64,000 bases of DNA. Origin: Candidatus Bathyarchaeota archaeon. GTDB taxonomy: Archaea; Thermoproteota; Bathyarchaeia; 40CM-2-53-6. Under the pieces are notes generated by a model. It was not told the origin of the DNA. It saw only the letters and a list, made by a program, of their open reading frames with translations, and made no database searches. The stretch lies in contig VBBS01000026.1 of NCBI GenBank assembly GCA_005888745.1, positions 1 through 64,000 on the forward strand. The letters are read 5' to 3'. How positions within the stretch are numbered: position 1 is the first letter of the stretch; every line of letters begins with the position of its first letter. Below are positions 33,821-42,884 of this stretch, one piece after another. Position numbers and translations under genes: made by a program.

Positions 33821-35319
33821 AAGCGCTAGTTCTCGGTGTAGACTCCGCATCTCCTATCCTCATTCAGAAATGGATCGACGAGCTTCCAAACCTTCGAACA
33901 ATTTTTGACACCGGCGCACACGGAGTCTTGAAATCGATCGTCCCGCCCGAAAGCGTCCCTGCGTGGCAGTGCTTTGCCACAGGGAAGAACCCTGCAAAGA
34001 TTGGAGTCTATGGTTTCACATACATTGGAAGAGACCGGCAACTGAAATTCGGCAAGACTACCCCAGAGCTTGGGTGTTTTTGGGACATTTGCTCGCAGAG
34101 AGGAATCACGGTTGGAGTCTTCAACGTTCCAGGAACCTATCCTCCCTACCCTGTAAACGGCTTCATGGTCTCAGGCTTCCCTGTCCCGCCTCACAAGGTC
34201 TGGTCCTACCCCGACGATCTTATGAAGAGACTCAACTCATCTGTTGGCGGTTATGAGGTCGACGTTCCGTTAACCAAGCCCGCAAGTATGAAGGGTGGAG
34301 AGAAAACATACCTCCTCCAGGTTCAACGGTTGCACGACAAGACTCTCCAGGCCGCTAAGCTATTGATTGAATGGTATAGTCCGGAGATTTTCGTAATGAC
34401 GTTCCAGGCAATTGATCAAGTCCATCACGACTTTTGGAAATACATGGATAGGCAAGACTCCTCCTATTCCAACGTACTGCACGACTGGTACATCAATATG
34501 GACACCGCGATCGGAGAGCTTCGTGAACTGTCGGGCGCGGAGAGTCACATTCTCGTCCTCTCCGACCATGGATCGGCTCCAGTCTCCTCGGCGTTGTACA
34601 TCAACAAGTACTTGGAATCGCACGGTCTTCTGACGGTCAAGGGTCCGGTGAAGCGTAAAGGCGAAACCTATACGAAACTTAGGAACTGGGTCTTGAAGAC
34701 CCTGCCTCCGAGTGCCATCGCGACAGTCTACAGGTTGACGCCCGAATTCATTGGCTACAGATTTACTGAATCAGCAGCTATAGAACGAACACTTCAGAGC
34801 CTCGTAGACAACATAGGTTGGGACAAGACGCTCGCCTTCTCAACTGGCGGACACCAGGCGCACATCTATGTGACCTATGATCTCATTGACAAACTCCAGC
34901 ATGGAGAAGGCTCTCAGACCAAAACAGGCGTCGTGGACAAGCTCCGCAACTTGATGAGCGAGCTCACGGATCCAAAGACCGGCGAAAAATTATCCCCGAT
35001 TTTCCATTCCAAAGAAGACACGTTCAAGGGACCATTCCAGTACGACGCGCCTGACCTCTGCGTCGAGCTCTACATAGGGAATGAGAAGGTCCAGGTTAAT
35101 CCAAGACTGGGAACAAAGCAGCTCTGGAGTTCCTCACCACACTTCTCATCAATACACACTAGAGAGGGTTTCTACGGAATAGCCGGACCAGACATTCGAC
35201 CGGGAACGAAACTCGACGCAAATCTTCTAGACCTTGCACCCACCTTGCTTAGACTATTGAAGGTAGAAACCACGTCAGACTTTGACGGTCGAGTCCTAGA
35301 TCAGATCTTCGCAAATTGA
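33817..35319 (+). CDS. Alkaline-phosphatase-superfamily phosphoesterase
   Basis: A 500-residue member of the nucleotide pyrophosphatase/phosphodiesterase branch. VLGVDSASP gives the first metal Asp (residue 9). VPPESVPAWQCFATGKNP presents Ser46 where relatives have the Thr/Ser nucleophile. YSPEIFVMTFQAIDQVHHDFW and ILVLSDHGSAP supply further metal ligands. No signal peptide is seen, so it acts in the cytoplasm or at the inner membrane surface. Overlap with the kinase gene argues for a shared pathway, perhaps handling phosphodiester-linked glycan or lipid. Such enzymes often occur in archaeal surface-polysaccharide clusters, and the next locus fits that. Confidence 0.8.
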   Translation: MKALVLGVDSASPILIQKWIDELPNLRTIFDTGAHGVLKSIVPPESVPAWQCFATGKNPAKIGVYGFTYIGRDRQLKFGKTTPELGCFWDICSQRGITVGVFNVPGTYPPYPVNGFMVSGFPVPPHKVWSYPDDLMKRLNSSVGGYEVDVPLTKPASMKGGEKTYLLQVQRLHDKTLQAAKLLIEWYSPEIFVMTFQAIDQVHHDFWKYMDRQDSSYSNVLHDWYINMDTAIGELRELSGAESHILVLSDHGSAPVSSALYINKYLESHGLLTVKGPVKRKGETYTKLRNWVLKTLPPSAIATVYRLTPEFIGYRFTESAAIERTLQSLVDNIGWDKTLAFSTGGHQAHIYVTYDLIDKLQHGEGSQTKTGVVDKLRNLMSELTDPKTGEKLSPIFHSKEDTFKGPFQYDAPDLCVELYIGNEKVQVNPRLGTKQLWSSSPHFSSIHTREGFYGIAGPDIRPGTKLDANLLDLAPTLLRLLKVETTSDFDGRVLDQIFAN

Positions 35320-35404
35320 GGCCTCATAGAATGACGACCTTCATCCAGCAAACCTGGACTAGAGCATCAAGTAATTCGAGACCCATTCAGGAGGTCAAGA
35401 AGAA

Positions 35405-36436
35405 TTGCGAATAGCCATCAACGGATTTGGACGTATCGGACGATGTTTCTATCGAGCGATCTTGGAGAACAAATACTCAAACGTGGAGGTAGCTGTGATA
35501 AACTCGACTTCTGCTCCTCGCACCCTCGCTCATCTCTTGAAGTATGACACAACCTATGGAACCCTTCCTTTGGATGTCAGCTGGGACTCTGAAGGCATCA
35601 CCGCTGCGGGAAAGAGAGTACCTTGCCTCAGTCAAAGGAACGCGTCATTGATAAATTGGAAAAGTTTCGAAGTTGATGTGGTGCTCGAGAGCACAGGTCA
35701 ACCCCTCCAGCGTGACGACTTAAACAAGTACATCAGTAACGGAGCCGGAAGAGTTTTGATCAGCGCTCCTTCCGAAGATGCAGACGTGATCCTCATTCCT
35801 GGATGCAATCTGGAAACGTACAATCCGAGTCAACACAGGATCATCTCAATGGGCTCATGCACAACGAACTGCCTAGCACCCTGCCTCGCGGTCCTAGACG
35901 GTGATTTTGGGGTTACACACGGGTTTGCTACGACCATCCATTCCTACACCAACGACCAAAGATTGCTCGATGGGTCTCATGAGGATCTTCGGAGGGCGAG
36001 AGCAGCAGGCCAATCCTTGATACCGACTCGAACCGGCGCCACTCAGACCATAGGAAAAATCCTCCCACGCCTCAAGGGAAAAATTACCTGTTCAGCAATT
36101 AGAGCGCCTACCTCGACAGTCTCGCTTCTTGACCTCGTCGTCCAGTGCAGGAAAGAGGCGAACAGGAACGAGGTCAACAGCGCCTTCGAACGAGCATCAG
36201 TGGAGAAACTGAGAGGGATCCTCGCAATCTCCGACGAGCCATTAGTCTCCGTTGATTACAAGAAGAACCCGCATTCGGCGGTCATAGATGGGCTTTCGAC
36301 TGGAACAAACGGTTCAATGGTCCGGGTACTGGCCTGGTATGACAATGAATGGGCATATTCGTTGCGCTTGATCGAGACACTACAACAAATCCATCGACCT
36401 GACATGATACCGCAAGTTCCCTCGAGAAATCCCTGA
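35405..36436 (+). CDS. gap: Type I glyceraldehyde-3-phosphate dehydrogenase
   Basis: A 343-residue phosphorylating GAPDH of the type common in bacteria and eukaryotes, not the type II archaeal enzyme. INGFGRIGR binds NAD(P). The catalytic Cys152 is in MGSCTTNCLAP, with His179 in TIHSYTNDQ. TRTGATQTIGKILP and the end WYDNEWAYSLRLIETL are standard. The residue after strand two is Asn33 in VINS, where NAD-specific enzymes carry Asp, so NADP use is possible. The TTG start has a strong AGGAGGT site 10 bases upstream. It oxidises glyceraldehyde 3-phosphate in glycolysis or runs the reverse in gluconeogenesis. Confidence 0.9.
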   Translation: MRIAINGFGRIGRCFYRAILENKYSNVEVAVINSTSAPRTLAHLLKYDTTYGTLPLDVSWDSEGITAAGKRVPCLSQRNASLINWKSFEVDVVLESTGQPLQRDDLNKYISNGAGRVLISAPSEDADVILIPGCNLETYNPSQHRIISMGSCTTNCLAPCLAVLDGDFGVTHGFATTIHSYTNDQRLLDGSHEDLRRARAAGQSLIPTRTGATQTIGKILPRLKGKITCSAIRAPTSTVSLLDLVVQCRKEANRNEVNSAFERASVEKLRGILAISDEPLVSVDYKKNPHSAVIDGLSTGTNGSMVRVLAWYDNEWAYSLRLIETLQQIHRPDMIPQVPSRNP

Positions 36437-36657
36437 CAAAACCATCAGAATAATCGGTCTCGTATTTCTTGCTCCGGAAATGCGATAGTCAACTAATTAT
36501 CAAAGGATAAGCATTTCAAATCGGGATCGTCCTTTCCTCTGTTTCACAAAAAAAGTACGTGACGCTTAAATCCCTAACGACCAACTCGACGACCAGGGTT
36601 GAAGGTTACCCATCGTAAGGCTCTTCCCATGCTAAGACCAGCTCAAAATTGTCATGA

Positions 36658-36978
36658 TTGGACAGAGGGGAGTCGTCCTTGAGTCGATGGGAGTGCCTGT
36701 CCGGGCACATCTTAGAGGGGAACTTTTTCCCTCCCCCGGCCGAATCTAACGGGAACGGCACGGGGACGCTCACTACATTTTCCTGTCCTTCCTGCGGCGA
36801 AGTAATGACCTTGTCAAGGGAGGAAGGAGCAATGGAACTGCTGAAGCGCATTCGAGAATTCATCGGAGAAGTTTCCAGGGACCCGCAATACGGAACCGAG
36901 GGATCCACAATGCTCACCAAAGTGCAGCGGCTCGAGTTCGCGATCAGAAAGCTCGCTGAAGAAGCAGCAAGACCGTAG
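36658..36978 (+). CDS. Small zinc-ribbon-like protein
   Basis: A 106-residue protein; a stop codon directly precedes the TTG start. WECLSGHIL and, about 30 residues later, FSCPSCGEVM could form a Cys/His metal site; the C-terminal half is helical and charged. A TATA-like CTTAAAT lies about 95 bases upstream. The function is unknown. It precedes the dephospho-CoA kinase gene by about 100 bases on the same strand. Confidence 0.5.
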   Translation: MDRGESSLSRWECLSGHILEGNFFPPPAESNGNGTGTLTTFSCPSCGEVMTLSREEGAMELLKRIREFIGEVSRDPQYGTEGSTMLTKVQRLEFAIRKLAEEAARP

Positions 36979-37074
36979 CACGCGCGTCCATCAACTCGGC
37001 TTCTCAGGAACAGATTCTCAAGCAGAAACCTCTCCATTCCTTACGGTCTGTCATGGACGCAGGTTTAGAAAGAC

Positions 37075-37611
37075 ATGCATAGACTAGTTGTGGCCTTGAC
37101 CAGGTTCAGACTGTCTCAATCAGACCTTGTTCGGCTGAAGACGCCGCTTGGAAAACTAATCCCGGGCACCCCTATCGAGACTATGCCGAAGCTGAAGCTG
37201 CATCTTCAAAAAACTAAACCGCCCAAAGTCACGACGGTTGGCGACGTGGTTTCTAGGGAAAGCATGACCGCTGGAATACCAGTCAACCTGAGAATAGTAG
37301 ACCAGATGACGCTTAGAAAACGAATCAGCCAGACTGAAATCAAAACTGAGCGGACTTACAGAGTGGTCAACCCAGCGGGTGTCATTACAAAGGAGGCTTG
37401 GGACGCGATCAAACAAGCTTTGCAGGATAGGGAGGCCGTAATCTATGTGGATGGCGAAGAGGACCTACTTGCGATTCCAGCCATCTTGGAATCCCCAGAC
37501 AATGCCGTCATTGTTTACGGACAACCCTCAGAGGGTATTGTCATTGTAACCGCAGCTCCAACTATGAAGACGGAGATCAGAGATATGGTGAGCCGAATGG
37601 CGGAGGAGTAG
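37075..37611 (+). CDS. GTP-dependent dephospho-CoA kinase (DUF359)
   Basis: A 178-residue protein of the archaeal DUF359 family, which phosphorylates dephospho-CoA to CoA with GTP in archaea that lack CoaE. The hallmark KPPKVTTVGDVVSRESMTAGI is followed by NLRIVDQMTLRKRI; toward the end are VDGEEDLLAIPAIL and VIVYGQPSEGIVIV. In the family these motifs bind GTP and metal. Family length is about 170-180 residues, so the gene is complete. It is one of the best archaeal markers in the window. Confidence 0.88.
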   Translation: MHRLVVALTRFRLSQSDLVRLKTPLGKLIPGTPIETMPKLKLHLQKTKPPKVTTVGDVVSRESMTAGIPVNLRIVDQMTLRKRISQTEIKTERTYRVVNPAGVITKEAWDAIKQALQDREAVIYVDGEEDLLAIPAILESPDNAVIVYGQPSEGIVIVTAAPTMKTEIRDMVSRMAEE

Positions 37612-37639
37612 AACTTCAGTTCAAGGGGCGATCGACGCT

Positions 37640-38470
37640 TCAGGCTCGGACGAAGCTCGCGCAGATCATTCCATAATAGGTGGGGACATCGTATGACAGT
37701 AGGTTTCCTCTCATCTTGACGACCCGTATGATCCCGGCCAACATCGCCATCTGCCATAGACTGTCAGGTTTCGCCTCCTCAACAAATCTCTTGCTCAGCC
37801 TAGAAATTGACCCGATGTGATTCTCTTGAATTGCCCTTGAAACAAACTGGTCATAGTTGGCAGCGCTCGGATGATACCCGTAAGGCCCCGATTTCTTGTG
37901 TGCATGCGCCTGATCAGCGCTTGCGACGAACACGATGTGCTTCCTTCCTTTCTCAGCCATCTCCCCAATTGCCATCCCAAACCCTATATTTTGCCTGAGT
38001 GGAATCTCTCTAGACGGTGTAACTATTACCGTCCTCGCTTTGACACGCTGTTCTCTGGAGACAAACCACATCGGGACTAGGACCCCCCAATCCATCGGCA
38101 TGTCTGACCCAAGCCCTTCCGCAGTTCCGTAATTGGCGCCTACAACGGGCAGCTGTTTTCGAGTTGACTCTTTAAGAAGGTCTTCGGCAGATTCTCGGTC
38201 GCACTTCAGACTCAGCTTCACCTTTGTTCCGCCTGGACCATATAGTTGGCCCGTAGAGTTCTCGGCAGTCACAATCGCTATATTATTTTGGAGCCTTAGA
38301 TTATGCGGGCTTGCGATGATTATCAAATCCGGCTTCATATCTCGAATGTCCCTCGCAATTTTCCGTACTGATTCCCTTGTCTTCTCGAAAAGGTGGTCGG
38401 TTTTTCGAACTGCAAGCTGTGGTATTATGTCGCTCCCGTGCGGCACTATGCATGCATAATCAAGCGGCAT
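37640..38470 (-). CDS. Class III extradiol dioxygenase / MEMO-like protein
   Basis: A 276-residue protein with the LigB/MEMO fold. ACIVPHGSDII, LIIIASPHNLRLQ, then ANYGTAEGLGSDMPMDWGVLVPMWF, and VFVASADQAHAHKKSGPYGYHP follow the order of that superfamily. The His residues in PHG and SPHN are the usual iron ligands of class III ring-cleaving dioxygenases. MEMO-type proteins share this fold without proven dioxygenase activity. MDWG replaces the common DHG motif. With a homogentisate operon 9 kb away a role in aromatic breakdown is possible, but nothing here shows it. Confidence 0.7.
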   Translation of the reverse strand: MPLDYACIVPHGSDIIPQLAVRKTDHLFEKTRESVRKIARDIRDMKPDLIIIASPHNLRLQNNIAIVTAENSTGQLYGPGGTKVKLSLKCDRESAEDLLKESTRKQLPVVGANYGTAEGLGSDMPMDWGVLVPMWFVSREQRVKARTVIVTPSREIPLRQNIGFGMAIGEMAEKGRKHIVFVASADQAHAHKKSGPYGYHPSAANYDQFVSRAIQENHIGSISRLSKRFVEEAKPDSLWQMAMLAGIIRVVKMRGNLLSYDVPTYYGMICASFVRA

Positions 38471-38529
38471 TATAGGTCCAGCCTAGCCGAATCTGAGGGC
38501 CAGCTTTAGAATATTCTGCCTGCATGGGA

Positions 38530-39684
38530 CTAGCGTCGACGAAGAAGGGTCGACGTCACAAGAATGGAAGGGAATAGTATTCCCGCCCCGGCATAGAAGA
38601 TCCACTGGATCCCGAGATCAGCAACGAAACCGCCGATAATGTTTCCAATAGCGAGACCGATGCTTAGGACTATGCTGTATAGTGCATTTGCCGAACCTCT
38701 CTTGGCTTTGCCCGAGATGTCCGCTATGTAGGCGAGTATCGTCGGGGCGACCGCTGATGCAAGAAAGAACATCGGCCAGAGGAAGAACTCATACTTCAAG
38801 AAATCGTTTCTAGGAAGGGACCATCCGAAGAGGAGCAAGAATCCCAACTCGCCAAAGGCGCCTATGACCATTACCCTTGTTCGCCCGATCTTATCGGATA
38901 CGTGGCCGAAAACGATGGCCCCTAGTGCGAATAGACCGCCAAGAACTCCGAGGAAGATCAGAGTCTCTCTGGTGAGAGCGATGTTGGAGTCTCGGAAGGC
39001 CTTGGGCAGAAGAAAGTACATTCCTAGAATAATGGTCTGTGCGATCCAGACAGGGATCACGGGACGTATCTTGGCTCCTATTCTTCTCTGTCGAATCTTC
39101 GGCTGCTTTAGCTCCCAGACTCTCACCGGCTCTACGAGAAACTTGGCTGCCATTAATCCCGCGAAGAGGAAGACCCCCGCGGTCACCCAGAACGCATATG
39201 GCAACAACTTATCGGGAAAAACATTGACCAATATTCCCCCAACTCCGAACCCGAGTCCATAACCTCCTAAGTTGGCGAGGTCGAATCCTCCCATGCTTTT
39301 CCCTCGATTAGTAAGTTTCGTCGCATCTCCCAGGAGTGTCAGGGAGGTTACCGCTGCAGTCGCGGCTGAGATCCCCATCAATGCATGGAGAATGGAAACG
39401 TTTAGCAGATTTCGGGTGAAGCCGATCGCTGCTGTGAGAATCGTGATCATTATCATTCCGATGATATGGAGTCTCTTTCGGCTGAATCGATCTGCGAGAC
39501 GGCCGATAGGGAGGGCGGAGACCGCCTCGGACATGGGGTAGAGTGCGAGAATGACTCCGATTATGTAGCCTGGTGCCTGGAGATAGAGTGGAAAGAGGAT
39601 CGTAATCGATCCGAATCCGATTCTTGTTAGAAAGACGGCCACGTAGAGGTATAGCACCATTCGCAGCCCGACCTTACGCGGCAA
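38530..39684 (-). CDS. Major facilitator superfamily transporter
   Basis: A 384-residue membrane protein with about 12 helices. ALPIGRLADRFSRKRLHIIGM is the family signature between helices 2 and 3. IVFGHVSDKIGRTRVMVIGA is its counterpart in the second half. The short length (no large central loop) fits drug/sugar-efflux-type MFS members. The substrate cannot be read. It is transcribed alone, 59 bases from the dioxygenase-like gene. Confidence 0.85.
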   Translation of the reverse strand: MPRKVGLRMVLYLYVAVFLTRIGFGSITILFPLYLQAPGYIIGVILALYPMSEAVSALPIGRLADRFSRKRLHIIGMIMITILTAAIGFTRNLLNVSILHALMGISAATAAVTSLTLLGDATKLTNRGKSMGGFDLANLGGYGLGFGVGGILVNVFPDKLLPYAFWVTAGVFLFAGLMAAKFLVEPVRVWELKQPKIRQRRIGAKIRPVIPVWIAQTIILGMYFLLPKAFRDSNIALTRETLIFLGVLGGLFALGAIVFGHVSDKIGRTRVMVIGAFGELGFLLLFGWSLPRNDFLKYEFFLWPMFFLASAVAPTILAYIADISGKAKRGSANALYSIVLSIGLAIGNIIGGFVADLGIQWIFYAGAGILFPSILVTSTLLRRR

Positions 39685-39804
39685 TGAGGCACCTATCTTT
39701 AGGTCGGCACTATGTTGAGCGTGTAATAGGCTAACTGGTCCTCTAGGTGGGATTATCAGGAAACTAGGATGAAAACTGTACGAGTGCGCGAGCGCGTAAA
39801 CTGA

Positions 39805-40239
39805 CTATATTCTTCGCGCTAATTGTAGCACGTTCAACCCGATCCCTGTATCCTTAGCTTTGACTAGCTTTCCGGGAAGCTTCAATAGACCAATTTCTAC
39901 CATGTTGGCAGATGACCCTTCGGCCAGGTGGCCGCCAATTACTGAAAAATCCCTGCGGCCTAGGGTTATGTGGACATGTGGGAGGGGCTCGCGGTTCATG
40001 CTGGCGATGTTGCCGGAGAGGGCTAGGATTTCGAGGTCGTCTTCGAATGTTTCGTATCTGTATTGTTTCGTTCTGAAGTCGTAGTGGCCGAGTTTGACCT
40101 TGCTAAGGGAGCCGATGCCTTCGAGTAGGCTTGCGCCGATCCGCTTTGTCGTGGCGAATTGTCGTAAGGATTGAAGAATGTCATCTCCGGATTCGAGCCT
40201 AAGAACATACCTGTCGGTTCCCAATTGGGTGTAGATCAT
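39805..40239 (-). CDS. PPC (DUF296) domain protein
   Basis: A 144-residue protein. RLESGDDILQSLRQFA, ASLLEGIGSLSKVKLGHYD, and PLPHVHITLGRRDFSVIGGHLAEG are the standard motifs of the PPC/DUF296 fold, with the two His of PHVH and the GGHL-x-x-G end. Stand-alone prokaryotic PPC proteins form trimers and bind metal or nucleotide; their function is unknown. In plants the domain sits beside AT-hooks, but none is present here. It precedes the LarA-type gene on the opposite side of a short intergenic gap. Confidence 0.8.
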   Translation of the reverse strand: MIYTQLGTDRYVLRLESGDDILQSLRQFATTKRIGASLLEGIGSLSKVKLGHYDFRTKQYRYETFEDDLEILALSGNIASMNREPLPHVHITLGRRDFSVIGGHLAEGSSANMVEIGLLKLPGKLVKAKDTGIGLNVLQLARRI

Positions 40240-40308
40240 GAAAGAGTCGAACTGATAGGTTCTGGTTAAACCTAGTTGATTTCGTTGATGGACTGGGGCC
40301 GACCTGGC

Positions 40309-41613
40309 TTACACGGCTACTGGAACCGTGGACGAGCCGTAGGGAATAACCGCCACGTCCTTTTCGTAAAGGGTCTGCTCAAGGGTTCTTAGCGCATCGT
40401 CTATTGATCTGAAGAACTTGATCCTCGTCTTGCTCAAGAGCTCTTCAACGGGCGCGGGCGCGTTAGGCGAGACCACGACGAAGTCGGCCTTCTTGGCGTC
40501 TAGGGAGAACCTGTTCGGCTTCTGCGAGGCCTCCGTAACCTTTCCAAGCTTGGCTCGCTTCTTCAAGTCCTCGACGACCATCTCAGGCTCCATCTTGCCA
40601 TAGGTTTCCATCTCGGCCTTGAACGCGTCTCCTCCTATCCCTGTTTCAAGCGAAGCGAGTAACATTACTGTGGACTTTGGTTGGTGTGACGGAATTACAA
40701 GGCCGGCGCCGAAGGTCGCGGCTTTGAGGGACTGGTACAGGTTCGTTCCCGTGGGACCATCGGCAACCGTGACTACGAGAGCTGATGGGCTGGATGTCAC
40801 GGAGTGGGCTCTACGGGAATAGTTCTCGGCGAGCTGCTGGTGAGCAAGGTTGGGATCTCCATAGGCCGCCTTGACTAGGCCGCCGTCTTGGTTGAGGACG
40901 AAATCTAGGATTCGATGCTCTATCTTCATGAACTCTCGAAGAACGTTTGGAACTTCGTTCATGTCTTCTCTGGTCGGGTTGCCCTTTATCGCGAGCTCTC
41001 TGCAGTTCGGGTTGCCAATTACGTACCCATGGTTTGTGGTTATGGTCTTGAGGCCTGAGCAGCCAGGAAGGAGAGCCTTGGCTCCTCCCTCGTAGCCGGC
41101 AAAATAGTGTGGCTGAACGTTTAGGGTTGAGATGAGTAGATCTCTGTCGAAGAGTTCCTTGTTCAGCTCGACGGGTGTGCCTCTGCTCGTGACTCCGATC
41201 CACTCATATTTGCTCGTGGGATTCTTGACCGAGCTGACCCTGATGTTCTTCTGGTAGCGTTTGTAGATGTCTTCTCCGACGACTTTCTTGATGAAGTCGG
41301 GGTCGGATGGAACGTGAGTTCCTCCGGCGCAGATGATTTTGATATCATCTGTCTTCGGCTCGATCATGTTAATGAGCTGTGAAATGAAGGGTGAGTGTTT
41401 TCGTGTGAAGTCCGAGAAGATGATGGCGGGGCTCCAGCACTTTTCTCTCTCGAATGGTTTCGCGCCTATAGGGGTCGCGAGGGCTTCGCGGAACGCGATC
41501 TCGACTGGCTTCGTGGGCAGGGGCGTTGGTCTTATCCATCGAATCTTCTCAGAGGAGAGTAGTTTGCTGCCGCCGAATTGGTCGAGAACGGAGAGGCTGA
41601 CCGTGCTGGTCAA
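40309..41613 (-). CDS. LarA-family (nickel-pincer racemase-like) protein
   Basis: A 434-residue member of the lactate racemase family. AIIFSDFTRKHSP matches the D-D-x-TR motif, GGTHVPSDPDF the G-x-H-R-P region, and VQPHYFAGYEGGAKALLPGCSGLKTI the conserved PH-x-x-AG-x-x-GG-K stretch that carries the cofactor-bound lysine. LarA enzymes racemise or epimerise 2-hydroxyacids using a nickel pincer nucleotide made by LarB, LarC and LarE. Those genes are not in the window, so the cofactor must come from elsewhere. The specific hydroxyacid is unknown. Confidence 0.8.
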   Translation of the reverse strand: MTSTVSLSVLDQFGGSKLLSSEKIRWIRPTPLPTKPVEIAFREALATPIGAKPFEREKCWSPAIIFSDFTRKHSPFISQLINMIEPKTDDIKIICAGGTHVPSDPDFIKKVVGEDIYKRYQKNIRVSSVKNPTSKYEWIGVTSRGTPVELNKELFDRDLLISTLNVQPHYFAGYEGGAKALLPGCSGLKTITTNHGYVIGNPNCRELAIKGNPTREDMNEVPNVLREFMKIEHRILDFVLNQDGGLVKAAYGDPNLAHQQLAENYSRRAHSVTSSPSALVVTVADGPTGTNLYQSLKAATFGAGLVIPSHQPKSTVMLLASLETGIGGDAFKAEMETYGKMEPEMVVEDLKKRAKLGKVTEASQKPNRFSLDAKKADFVVVSPNAPAPVEELLSKTRIKFFRSIDDALRTLEQTLYEKDVAVIPYGSSTVPVAV

Positions 41614-41930
41614 GGCTATGTTTGATCACTGCTCGGAGCTGATTTAAAGATTATAGAATCGGGCTCCGTTAACTTGTCGTCGGTGCCTCTCTGACGTATA
41701 TGGAGGGTCTTTGCTCTTGTCGTTTATTGTGTTGGCTGTAAAGTCTGTCTGGCAGTACCATGTTCCTATAGATGATGTTCTCCGGTCGCTGGGCGTGTTC
41801 AGACAGATGGTCCGACTCCTACGGTAATCCCTGGAGTCGATGCCCCGAAGCTAACTCAACCAACCAAGAGCCAACAGAACCTATGATCGTCTCCCCGTCT
41901 GCAGCTGTTTTTTGTTGACAAAGAAAGGGG
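41614..41930. other. Intergenic region beyond LarA gene
   Basis: About 320 bases with no supportable gene. A T-rich run on the leftward strand lies beside the hairpin at 41931-41952. The rest holds nothing recognisable. Confidence 0.45.
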
Positions 41931-41952
41931 TCCGCCCTTTGCCTAGGGCGGA
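41931..41952 (-). terminator. GC-rich hairpin after a small membrane gene
   Basis: TCCGCCCT and AGGGCGGA form a perfect 8-base stem with a 6-base loop. It lies 7 bases after the stop of the leftward gene at 41959-42312, and on that strand it is followed by CCCCTTTCTTTG. This fits a terminator or an mRNA-protecting 3' hairpin; archaea rely mainly on T-tracts, so the second is also possible. Confidence 0.5.
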
Positions 41953-41958
41953 TTGAGG

Positions 41959-42312
41959 CTAGCGGCCTGAGGTGCTGGAGGTGGCCACGGATGCACCCTT
42001 GAAGGTGTATCCGAGGAATCCTCCGATGAGTCCTAGGATCAATCCGACAAAGTTCAGTGATATTACCGAGAAGACGAGCACGAGTATTGATCCTATTTTC
42101 CTCTGGGCCGCGTTTTTGTACAGCAGCAATGATCCGACGAGCGTTAGTATGCCTGCGATGCTTCCCCATATCAGGATCATTGACGAGCCGATTCCTGGTA
42201 TCAGCAGGGAGCTGACTGTGCTAGCTATGAAGGCACTGATCAGGGTGATTACCCCTGCAAGCGCTGACAGCGCAAAAGCTGCTGTTGGCTTTGGCGATGT
42301 GTTTACTGCCAA
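41959..42312 (-). CDS. Small four-helix membrane protein
   Basis: A 117-residue protein. Four hydrophobic segments lie at about residues 10-30, 36-60, 70-85 and 86-103, with short polar loops (YKNAAQRKIGS). The final ten residues are Ser/Thr-rich. It has the look of the small Gly-rich membrane proteins common in archaea (DUF4064-like), but no family can be named with confidence. A hairpin follows the stop. Confidence 0.6.
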   Translation of the reverse strand: MAVNTSPKPTAAFALSALAGVITLISAFIASTVSSLLIPGIGSSMILIWGSIAGILTLVGSLLLYKNAAQRKIGSILVLVFSVISLNFVGLILGLIGGFLGYTFKGASVATSSTSGR

Positions 42313-42884
42313 AGTTCATCCTGATAGGTAACTCGTGCATGTAGACTATCAACGAACTGTAACCCCTGACGCTGTTCATGACGCATCCTTGTGCACAATC
42401 GCAGCAAAGATTCTGCAAAGCGTGCCTTGTCCGTCTTCCAGAGACTCTTATAGGCCTCGGAAGGCGTTTCGTGAAGGGCGGGGCGCGGGCTTACTGAGAC
42501 AATTTTCACTCGCCTCCCGTGCACAGTTTTGATCCTTGGCAAGGTCTCTCTTCCAGGCAAAGAGCCGACCGGCAAGGGAACGCCTTTGGGAATCAAATTT
42601 TGTGTTGGAATAGTCCGAAGCGCCTTGTCCAGAATTCAATGAGTCTGTGACTTCTGCCTATTTTTCGAGCGATCCCAGCCTCCGTCATATAATCCAGGAT
42701 CGACAGCAACAATTGCCTGAGCTCCCTCTGCCCAAAAAACTGCAATTCTCTTCGAGAGGGTCGCGCCCGAAGTAACTAGGTTAAAAAACGCCGCAGTCTT
42801 CTCCCGTAAAGGATTGATCAAAGGGGATCATGCAGTCGCAATCACTGGTCCTTTGTGTCATCAACCGCAGAGGTCGCCAAAAAT
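42313..42884. other. Gene-free region before aldo-keto reductase
   Basis: About 570 bases. Short overlapping minus-strand frames (42448-42639 and 42636-42821) read like protein in places but have no recognisable motif and are left unannotated. No repeat or RNA gene is seen. Confidence 0.4.

Noticed and set aside
37640-38470. Assignment as a protocatechuate- or catechol-cleaving enzyme of the tyrosine pathway
   Set aside because: Only the general LigB/MEMO fold motifs are visible and it lies 9 kb from the tyrosine operon on its own.
42448-42821. Two small overlapping minus-strand frames with a 4-base overlap
   Set aside because: Overlap and spacing resemble an operon, but the sequences show no motif or regular structure; likely chance.
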